A stretch of 14,223 nt of DNA from Anaerolineae bacterium (GTDB lineage: Bacteria; Chloroflexota; Anaerolineae; UBA4142), in contig JAOACU010000041.1 in assembly GCA_026417715.1 (NCBI GenBank), positions 1-14,223 of the forward strand, in the 5' to 3' direction. Below, piece after piece: positions 1-4,986 of the stretch. The notes beneath the pieces were generated by a model. It saw only the letters and a program-made list of their open reading frames with translations, did no database searches and had not been told where the DNA came from. Numbering within the stretch: the first letter of the stretch is position 1; every line of letters starts with the position of its first letter. The position numbers and the translations under genes are program-made.

Positions 1-309
1 GTGTTGGACAACATTCCACTGGAACGCATCGCGCGGCAAATGAACGATGTGAAAAACTGGGAGAGTTACAAAAACGAGTACGTCAAGATTTTTCTTTCTG
101 GTGATTTAGAGCGATTGCTTGCCTTTACTTCGCGTTTTGTCACGCGCGGTCCAGTCGTCATTGGCGCGCGCGATAAAATTCTCTTCGAGCGAATGCTGCC
201 ATTCATCGAACGTGAACCCACACTCGCGTTCATCGGTTTTCCACACGTGCCTGGCGTGACGCAGTTGTTGCGTGATGTCGGTTACGCCGTGACGCAGGTG
301 CAGGTATGA
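1..309 (+). CDS. TraB/GumN-like protein, C-terminal part (5' end probably outside window)
   Basis: The 102 readable codons end at a TGA that overlaps the next start. The tail has the pattern expected at the C-terminus of the TraB/GumN family: a stretch around residues 55-65 with Ala-Arg-Asp-Lys, then 'FIGFPHVPG' (residues 77-85) and 'LLRDVGYAVTQV' at the end, matching the family's 'vGxxHxxGxxxLLxxxGyxV' motif. Family members are normally about 250-300 residues, so the GTG at base 1 is probably an internal codon and the gene continues upstream. TraB/GumN proteins are putative metal-dependent proteases or hydrolases, and their role here is unknown. The 4-base overlap with the following acyltransferase-like gene suggests translational coupling. 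The family call rests only on this short C-terminal pattern. Confidence 0.5.
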   Translation: MLDNIPLERIARQMNDVKNWESYKNEYVKIFLSGDLERLLAFTSRFVTRGPVVIGARDKILFERMLPFIEREPTLAFIGFPHVPGVTQLLRDVGYAVTQVQV

Positions 310-1151
310 TCACGTCGGCAGAACGCGCGCACATTCTCGCGCGTGCGTACGTGCCCGAACATTTGCCGCACTATGTCACAGCGATTTCGCAGACCGAACC
401 GTTTCTCATCGGCGATTTTGTCGCGCACGTGCGCGGCAACGCGCAATTGATTTTCGTTGGCTATCCGCTCGATGAAAATTTCGATGCGGTGCGGATGCTC
501 GACGCACTCGAACGCGCGCGCACGCGTTTCAAACCCAGCATCGTTTCGATCCTCGCACCCGCGCTCCCCGACGCGTTGCGCGATTGCACGCCTTTGCCCC
601 CTGATGAGTACTATCGGCTTGATGTGACGACGCTCGTTATCCCGCAGAAAACGCGCAATATGCTGACGCGCGCGCGGCGCGAGGTGACGATACGCGAGGG
701 CAAGTTTGGCAAGGAGCATCAACGCCTGGTGGAAGAATTTTTGCGCGCACATCATTTGGACGACGCGACGCGCGCGATTTTTCAACGCGTGCACGAGTAC
801 GCCAAGTGTCCAACCGTGTGTGTGATCGAGGCGCGCAATGCGCGCGGCAACCTTGTTGCCTTCGATATGGCTGATTTTGGCGCGGCGCAGTACGCGTTCT
901 ATATGTTCAATTTCCGCGCAACACAATCGAATATCCCCGGCGCGTCCGACTTGTTGCTCGCGCACATCATCGAACGCGCGCGCGCGGAGGGCAAGCGCTA
1001 TGTCAACTTGGGTTTGGGGATTGATGCGGGTGTGACATTCTTCAAACGCAAGTGGGGCGCGGTGCCGTTCCTGAAACATTGCGCGTGTGTCCAACAATCG
1101 TCGCGCGCGGACGCGTGGTTAGGTCTGTTCGAGCAACTGCAACGCGTGTAG
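306..1151 (+). CDS. GNAT/FemAB-like acyltransferase, 281 aa
   Basis: The start ATG overlaps the previous stop as ATGA (306-309), so the two genes are probably translated together. The second half looks like a GNAT-fold acyltransferase of the FemAB/DUF2156 type. There is a strand-rich core near residues 170-205, then 'GASDLLLAHIIERARAEGK' near residues 216-234, and the ending 'GVTFFKRKWGAVPF' near residues 246-259. That 'G(V/I)xxFKxKWG' ending is typical of GNAT and FemAB-like enzymes that move acyl or aminoacyl groups onto small molecules, lipids or peptidoglycan. The first ~120 residues are less distinctive and may be a second degenerate GNAT-like half. There is no signal peptide or membrane helix, so it should be cytoplasmic. 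Donor and acceptor cannot be told from the sequence. The fold class is fairly likely; any specific substrate would be a guess. Confidence 0.55.
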   Translation: MITSAERAHILARAYVPEHLPHYVTAISQTEPFLIGDFVAHVRGNAQLIFVGYPLDENFDAVRMLDALERARTRFKPSIVSILAPALPDALRDCTPLPPDEYYRLDVTTLVIPQKTRNMLTRARREVTIREGKFGKEHQRLVEEFLRAHHLDDATRAIFQRVHEYAKCPTVCVIEARNARGNLVAFDMADFGAAQYAFYMFNFRATQSNIPGASDLLLAHIIERARAEGKRYVNLGLGIDAGVTFFKRKWGAVPFLKHCACVQQSSRADAWLGLFEQLQRV

Positions 1152-1188
1152 TGGATGCGCCGCGTGTGTGTCCTGTGTGGACGACGAC

Positions 1189-1218
1189 AAGGGCGGGCGA
1201 CCACAAGGGTCGTCCCTT
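1189..1218. repeat. Palindromic intergenic repeat (GGGCGACC / GGGTCGTCC)
   Basis: An imperfect hairpin: an arm with GGGCGACC (bases 1194-1202), loop ACAA, then an arm starting GGGTCGTCCC (from 1207), with one bulged C and GU-type pairs. From general familiarity, 'GGGCGACC-ACAAGGGTCG-CCC' strings recur between genes of Chloroflexota and other environmental bacteria. It ends 8 bases before the next start codon (1227), so it may cap that gene's leader. There is no T-run, so it is not a typical terminator. Confidence 0.5.
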
Positions 1219-1226
1219 CGGAAATC

Positions 1227-1901
1227 ATGTTGGATTCGACACCCATTTTCGACGTGCTTGTTCTCATCGGTTTGATTGTGACGGCGGCGTGTATCGTCTT
1301 GTTTGCGGATTGGCGCTTGGCGTTGTTCGCGCTTTTGGTGCAGTACGGTTGCGCCGCGTGGTTGCTCGCGCAGTTAGTACCAATGCCACTACCGATCATT
1401 CGCGTTTTGTCTGGTGCGTTCGCGGCGGCGATTTTGTATTTCACGTTTCGACGCGCGCAAGAAAATTATCGGCGCGATCTGGCGCAAGCGGAAGACGATG
1501 CCGCGCGTCTTGTCGTCGAACGGTTGTACCGTTTGCAAGTGTTCGTCGTCGGCTTGCCGTTCCGCGTGTTCGCACTCGCGCTCGTCGCCGTCGGCATCAT
1601 TGGCATCGCGTCGTCAATGACGTTTCTAGGCGTGCCTACTGAGATGTTGTTCGGCGGCTTGTGGCTCATCGCGGCAGGCATTCTCGTCGCGATTTTGTCG
1701 CGCGATGTGTTACGATTGGGCTTGGGCATTCTCTTGTTCACCAGCGGCTTTGCGATTCTGGAGACCGCCACCGAAAGTAGTTTGTTGCTGTACGGCTTGA
1801 TCAACATTTCCGACTTGTTGCTTGCGCTGGTGATCGCGCATCTTGCCGCGCTGCCGCCCGCGCCCCAACTATGGCGGCGCCGTCGCGGAGAAGTGCGATG
1901 A
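1227..1901 (+). CDS. Multi-pass membrane protein, HyfE/NuoK-like small subunit, 224 aa
   Basis: About seven hydrophobic helices are visible. There are three in residues 8-78, a charged loop at about 79-107 (rich in Arg, Glu and Asp), then four in residues 108-205, ending in an Arg-rich tail. The segment from about residue 160 ('DVLRLGLGILLFTSGFAIL') resembles the 'nLxRxLiGleLlxnaxnL' helix of NuoK, MrpC and HyfE proteins, and the length is close to HyfE (about 216 residues). The next gene, a divergent NuoN/MrpD-like protein, starts inside this stop (ATGA), which supports a shared membrane complex. I chose ATG 1227 because the in-frame ATG at 1155 would translate straight through the palindromic repeat and add an unlikely Cys/Arg-rich head. 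The Shine-Dalgarno is weak (CGGA at 1219-1222). No peripheral hydrogenase or NADH-dehydrogenase gene is in the window, so the complex is unidentified. Confidence 0.5.
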   Translation: MLDSTPIFDVLVLIGLIVTAACIVLFADWRLALFALLVQYGCAAWLLAQLVPMPLPIIRVLSGAFAAAILYFTFRRAQENYRRDLAQAEDDAARLVVERLYRLQVFVVGLPFRVFALALVAVGIIGIASSMTFLGVPTEMLFGGLWLIAAGILVAILSRDVLRLGLGILLFTSGFAILETATESSLLLYGLINISDLLLALVIAHLAALPPAPQLWRRRRGEVR

Positions 1902-3226
1902 GTATCCTTGCGGTTAGCGGGGCGGGTATGGGAGCGGGAATCGCTGTGCGCGGGCTCCGACGCTGGCAACGGGCGAACGTGCTTGGGACGTTCATCAGCA
2001 TTGTCATCATTGGCGCGTTGCTTGCGTTCGCGCCGAGTACGCCGCTGTACTTTTTCGGACGTGCGTTCGCGCTCGATGCGCCGACGCGTACTTTTTTGCT
2101 TGCGCTGTTTGGCGCGACGAGCGCGTTGGCATTGTTCACACCACTCACATTCGAGCGCGCGCGCGACGCGCCCGCGCAAGTGGTTGCCAATTCGCAAGGT
2201 GCGTTTTTCTTCTTTGCGTTCGCGTCACTCGTTGTCGCGATGACGTTGGATAGTTTTCCGCTTGCTGTGTTCGCGTGGGCAATCGGGTTGATCGTGCTGA
2301 TGCTTTCCGCGCGTCCGCAGAGCGAAGGACGCGTGGGCGGCGCGGCGCAGTTCCTGCTTTTGATTGTGATGGCAAGCGCGAGTTTGCTCTTGGCGCATCG
2401 GTTCATCGAACTGTATCCCATCACGCCAGAAAATCTCGATTTAGTGCGCAACGCGGTGATTTTTCTCGCGCTCGGTTTTGGTTTGCTGATAGCGATTGCC
2501 CCGTTGCACATCTGGTTGGGTCCGCTTGCCGATGAGTTGTTGCCGTTGGGTGTGGCATTCTTGGTGGGTGTGGCGCAAGCGGTGGGGGTGTGGTTGTTGT
2601 GGCAACAGATGAACACGGTGACGTGGTTGGTGACGCGTTCACCGTTGTTGAATGCACTCATCATCGGTGGTGGATTGACGGCGTTCTTAGGTGCGCTCCT
2701 CGCACTCGCCGAGCGGCGTGACGCGCGCGCGCTCGCCTACTTGGCGATGGTGCCGTTGGGACAAGTGTGCGTTGGGTTGGGAGTAGGCACATCCATCGCG
2801 CTGGCGGGCGCGCTGGGCGCGCTGGCCAACCGCGCGTGGAGTGTCGCGCTGATTGCGGGCGGGATGAGTTTTGCGCGGCATCATTCGGCACGACGCTGGC
2901 AACTCATCGGCGCGGGCGCGATCGTGTTAGGAGGTATCGCGCTCGCGGGGATTGCGCCGTCGTTGGGCTGGAGTGCGAATTACGCCATCGGTCGCGAAGT
3001 GAGCGCGCGCGATCCGCTGTTGTTCGCGGTGCTGGTCGCATCGAACGCGCTCGCGTTGTTGGCGATTGCGCGCATCACGTGGCGTATCGTTAGCGCGCGC
3101 AGCGAAGCGGAAGAATCGAATGCTAACGCGAGTGTTTTGTTCGCGGGCGTTGTTGCGATGCTCGTACTCGTCGCAATGCTTGTCGGCGCGGGAATGTTTC
3201 CGCAGATGCTCGAGCCGATAAAGTGA
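1898..3226 (+). CDS. Divergent NuoN/NuoM/MrpD-like antiporter-family membrane subunit, 442 aa
   Basis: A highly hydrophobic protein with about 12-14 helices. Residues 192-206 ('LGFGLLIAIAPLHIW') and the following 'ELLPLGVAFLVGVAQAVGVWLL' match the core TM7-TM8 signature of proton-conducting subunits (PF00361: 'GfgxKxpxxPfHxWlpxaxxxaPtpVsaxLxg...kxgxyxlxr'). The stretch 'GALLALAERRDARALAYLAMVPLGQ' matches their 'GallAlxQxDxKrlLAYSSixqxG' element. The conserved TM7 lysine is Leu197 here, and the TM5 'FWE' glutamate appears as Trp127-Ala128, so it may not pump protons in the canonical way. I chose ATG 1898 over ATG 1871. It forms an ATGA overlap with the upstream stop and has GGAG at 1887-1890 at good spacing. 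Family membership is well supported; the specific complex is not. Confidence 0.6.
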   Translation: MSILAVSGAGMGAGIAVRGLRRWQRANVLGTFISIVIIGALLAFAPSTPLYFFGRAFALDAPTRTFLLALFGATSALALFTPLTFERARDAPAQVVANSQGAFFFFAFASLVVAMTLDSFPLAVFAWAIGLIVLMLSARPQSEGRVGGAAQFLLLIVMASASLLLAHRFIELYPITPENLDLVRNAVIFLALGFGLLIAIAPLHIWLGPLADELLPLGVAFLVGVAQAVGVWLLWQQMNTVTWLVTRSPLLNALIIGGGLTAFLGALLALAERRDARALAYLAMVPLGQVCVGLGVGTSIALAGALGALANRAWSVALIAGGMSFARHHSARRWQLIGAGAIVLGGIALAGIAPSLGWSANYAIGREVSARDPLLFAVLVASNALALLAIARITWRIVSARSEAEESNANASVLFAGVVAMLVLVAMLVGAGMFPQMLEPIK

Positions 3227-3418
3227 CAGTATTCAGTAGTCAGTGTTCGGTTTTGCACCAGCACTGCCCGGTTTAGGGTCTTGTCAGAGTCGCGTTACCC
3301 TGTCATTCTGAGCGGAGCGAAGAATCTCTCAAACCACTTTTGCGAGACGCTTACCCGAATCCCGCCTTTGCGGACTAAACAAACCGCCGAACGGGTCGGC
3401 TTTGGGTAGCGTCCGCGA
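3227..3418. other. Intergenic repeat mosaic, no gene
   Basis: No credible ORF. The stretch is assembled from repeat-like pieces. 'TTTTGCACCAGCACTG' (3253-3268) resembles one terminus of the MITE-like element at 12916-13070. 'TTGTCAGAGT' is also found inside that element. 'TGTCATTCTGAGCGGAGCG' (3301-3319) with AAGAATCTCTC after it is a string I recognise as common between genes in environmental genomes. Last comes a degenerate copy of the element's central palindromic module (3353-3407). This looks like a landing zone of decayed small mobile repeats between the antiporter-like gene and the SWIM gene's promoter. Confidence 0.5.
3353..3407. repeat. Degenerate copy of the ACCCGAA...GGGT module
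   Basis: This 55-bp segment starts ACCCGAATCCCGCCTTTGCGG and ends GGTCGGCTTTGGGT. It aligns with 12966-13019 (ACCCGAAGCCCGCCTTCGCGG ... GGTCGGCTTCGGGT): same order, same outer complementary ends and similar length. The inner stems are more decayed than in the right-hand copy. Confidence 0.65.
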
Positions 3419-3447
3419 TTGACTTTTTGCGCGAATCAGCATATACT
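3419..3447 (+). promoter_or_regulatory. Sigma-70 type promoter, TTGACT-17-TATACT
   Basis: TTGACT (3419-3424) and TATACT (3442-3447) are separated by exactly 17 bases. Each hexamer differs from the consensus at one position. Transcription would begin near 3454-3456, just before GGGGGAG (3459-3465) and the 20-codon leader ORF. It is the only strong promoter I see ahead of the SWIM gene. Confidence 0.7.
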
Positions 3448-3476
3448 CAAGATAGAGTGGGGGAGAAAAATTCGCT

Positions 3477-3539
3477 ATGAGTGGTTTGCTGACCCGCGCG
3501 GCGGGGTTTACGTTTTCATACGTTCTGGTTGAGCACTAG
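3477..3539 (+). CDS. Putative 20-aa leader peptide
   Basis: ATG 3477 opens a 20-codon frame encoding MSGLLTRAAGFTFSYVLVEH and ending at TAG 3537-3539. A purine-rich Shine-Dalgarno (GGGGGAG, 3459-3465) lies 11 bases upstream and a near-consensus promoter lies just before that. The stop codon sits inside the 5' arm of the terminator hairpin (3532-3543). A ribosome finishing this peptide would cover the arm and could block the hairpin, which is the classic arrangement for translation-controlled attenuation. The peptide has no run of one regulatory amino acid, so the signal is not obvious; aromatic and aliphatic residues cluster in its second half. Chance occurrence of a short ORF is quite possible. 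The case rests on the promoter, SD, stop position and hairpin occurring together. Confidence 0.4.
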   Translation: MSGLLTRAAGFTFSYVLVEH

Positions 3540-3570
3540 GTGCATTGGCGCGCCTAGTGCTATGTTTTTT
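3532..3570 (+). terminator. Rho-independent terminator/attenuator in the SWIM gene leader
   Basis: AGCACTAGGTGC (3532-3543) pairs with GCGCCTAGTGCT (3550-3561) over 12 bp including one GU pair, with loop ATTGGC, followed by ATG and six T (3565-3570). It lies about 115 bases after the predicted transcription start and 50 bases before the SWIM start codon. It would either release a small RNA or attenuate transcription into the SWIM gene. Confidence 0.7.
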
Positions 3571-3619
3571 CCAAAAATCGGATGGGTGCCAACCCACAAT
3601 TCCAAATCAGGAGGATGTG

Positions 3620-3892
3620 ATGGACTCCAGCATGATCGGCAAGATCGAGAAGGCGAAACGGTATGCGGCAGAAGCACATCGCCGCATCGTCTTCGATCAG
3701 TTCCACGTCAGAATCGAAGGGGACAATAACACGTGGGATGTCTCCTTCGAGCGCGGGCGCTGGACGTGCGGCTGTCACTATTTTGCCACGCACGGCTTGT
3801 GCCAGCATACGATGGCGATGGAACGGGTGCTGGGTAGTATGCTCCCGCCGTCTCCCGAACATTTTACTCCCGGCGCGGCAAAGACCAACTGA
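3620..3892 (+). CDS. Small stand-alone SWIM zinc-finger protein, 90 aa
   Basis: The centre of the protein carries a SWIM zinc-finger signature, CxCx(8)CxH, within 'WTCGCHYFATHGLCQHTMAM' (about residues 49-68). It is preceded by a beta-rich 'YxVxx...WxVxF..GxWxCxC' lead-in typical of the SWIM fold. SWIM fingers bind zinc and take part in DNA or protein interaction, for example in Rad51-paralogue partners, SWI2/SNF2 ATPases and transposases. Here the domain is the whole protein with no catalytic partner, so the function is unknown. I chose ATG 3620 because AGGAGG (3609-3614) sits 5 bases upstream. The longer frame from 3545 would start inside the terminator. The gene is flanked by an attenuator-like hairpin upstream and a strong terminator downstream, so it is a single-gene transcription unit. 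Confidence 0.8.
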   Translation: MDSSMIGKIEKAKRYAAEAHRRIVFDQFHVRIEGDNNTWDVSFERGRWTCGCHYFATHGLCQHTMAMERVLGSMLPPSPEHFTPGAAKTN

Positions 3893-3917
3893 ATATCTGA
3901 GTACGAGTACGACACGC

Positions 3918-3963
3918 GGCAAGGCATCTGCGGGGGAGCAGATGCCTTGCCACTTTTATTTTT
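3918..3963 (+). terminator. Strong terminator after the SWIM gene
   Basis: A perfect 14-bp stem, GGCAAGGCATCTGC (3918-3931) with its complement (3938-3951) and loop GGGGGA, is followed by ACTTTTATTTTT. It lies 25 bases after the SWIM stop codon and separates that gene from the flippase/sigma operon. Confidence 0.9.
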
Positions 3964-3973
3964 ACGCAATGTG

Positions 3974-3982
3974 TGCTATCAT
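3974..3982 (+). promoter_or_regulatory. Possible extended -10 element
   Basis: TGCTATCAT fits an extended -10 (TGnTATAAT) with one mismatch. No good -35 sits at the right distance (TTTTAT at 3954-3959 is weak). If used, transcription would start near 3989, only about 8 bases before ATG 3997. The messenger would then be almost leaderless, in keeping with the lack of a clear Shine-Dalgarno there. Confidence 0.35.
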
Positions 3983-3996
3983 TGGGACACCAAACT

Positions 3997-4974
3997 ATGG
4001 GAAGACAAAAATATTTCTGGCTTGGCGTGATCCTGAGTGTCATCGGACTGGGCTATGTCTTCTATCGTAGCGAGCCCGCCAAGATCGCGCTGGCTTTACA
4101 ACAAGCCCAGTACATCTATCTCGTCCCCGCGCTTGGATTGTACTTTATCGGCGTGGGTGTGCGCGCAGTACGTTGGCATTTCCTCCTCCGTTCGATCAAG
4201 TCCATTCCCAGCCGCGCACTGTTTCCGCCTGTGGTCATCGGTTATATGGCAAACGATATTCTGCCCGCGCGAATGGGCGAGGTGGTGCGTGCGTATGTGT
4301 TGGGACGCCAAGAGAATGTGAGCAAAGCCGCGACGTTCGTTACGATTGTCGTCGAGCGCATTTTCGATGGCTTGACGATGCTGACGTTTATCGTCGCCGG
4401 TTCGTTCGTGTTGCAATTTGCCGATGCAGAACTAAACGCGCGCTTGCGCGCGCTGGGTATCGCCTTCATCATTGCGATTCTCGCGCTGGCAGTGTTTGCG
4501 GGAATGCCGCGTCGCGTCGAAGGACTAGCCCACTTGTTCATTCAGCGCCTTCCTTCCGAGGCATTGCGTACGCGCGTGCTCGCGTTGACGCGCGCCTTGT
4601 TGGATGGACTTGGCACGCTCCGCAGTCCCGCCGATTCGTTGACGGTGTACGCGCTCTCGATACTCGCGTGGCTGTTTGAAACGGGAATGTATGTAGTGAT
4701 CGCGTGGGGCTTTCAAATTGACGCGTCTCTGCCGGTATTTCTCGTTGCCTGCGCGATCGCCAACTTGGCAACACTTTTGCCTAGCACGCCCGGTTACATC
4801 GGCGTCTTTCATGCCGCTGTCATTTCGGTCCTGACGCAGTTTGGTGTCGAAGCGAACCTTGCGACCAGTTACACGTTTGTTTTGCACGCCGCGCTGATCA
4901 TCCCCATAACCTTGTGGGGATTCTTCTACGTCTGGCGCGCGGGACTGTCGTTGACCCAGATGACACGCGCCTAA
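3997..4974 (+). CDS. UPF0104/LPG-synthase-TM flippase-like integral membrane protein, 325 aa
   Basis: An eight-or-so helix membrane protein with the hallmarks of the lysylphosphatidylglycerol synthase TM-region family (PF03706/UPF0104; AglD2 and the MprF N-terminal half). It has 'VRAVRWHFLL' after TM2, 'ILPARMGEVVRAYVLG' near residues 88-103, 'VVERIFDG' near residues 117-124, and 'LPSTPGYIGVFHAA' near residues 265-278. Members are linked to moving or modifying lipid-linked substrates across the membrane, though many are uncharacterised. I prefer ATG 3997 to the in-frame GTG 3973, which overlaps the candidate -10 element. The sigma-like fusion gene begins only 12 bases after this stop, with its own GGAGG, so the two form an operon. 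A link to cell-envelope lipid or glycan biology is therefore a reasonable inference for both. Confidence 0.8.
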   Translation: MGRQKYFWLGVILSVIGLGYVFYRSEPAKIALALQQAQYIYLVPALGLYFIGVGVRAVRWHFLLRSIKSIPSRALFPPVVIGYMANDILPARMGEVVRAYVLGRQENVSKAATFVTIVVERIFDGLTMLTFIVAGSFVLQFADAELNARLRALGIAFIIAILALAVFAGMPRRVEGLAHLFIQRLPSEALRTRVLALTRALLDGLGTLRSPADSLTVYALSILAWLFETGMYVVIAWGFQIDASLPVFLVACAIANLATLLPSTPGYIGVFHAAVISVLTQFGVEANLATSYTFVLHAALIIPITLWGFFYVWRAGLSLTQMTRA

Positions 4975-4986
4975 CGGAGGTGGGCG

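Noticed and set aside
1801..2664. 287-codon - strand open frame opposite the antiporter-like gene
   Set aside because: Composition is a low-complexity Ala/Asn/Ser/Thr shadow of hydrophobic codons read in reverse. The + strand frame has the real motifs and RBS.
3545..3619. Longer SWIM protein starting at 3545
   Set aside because: That start lies inside the terminator hairpin and lacks an SD. The AGGAGG-preceded ATG at 3620 is far better.
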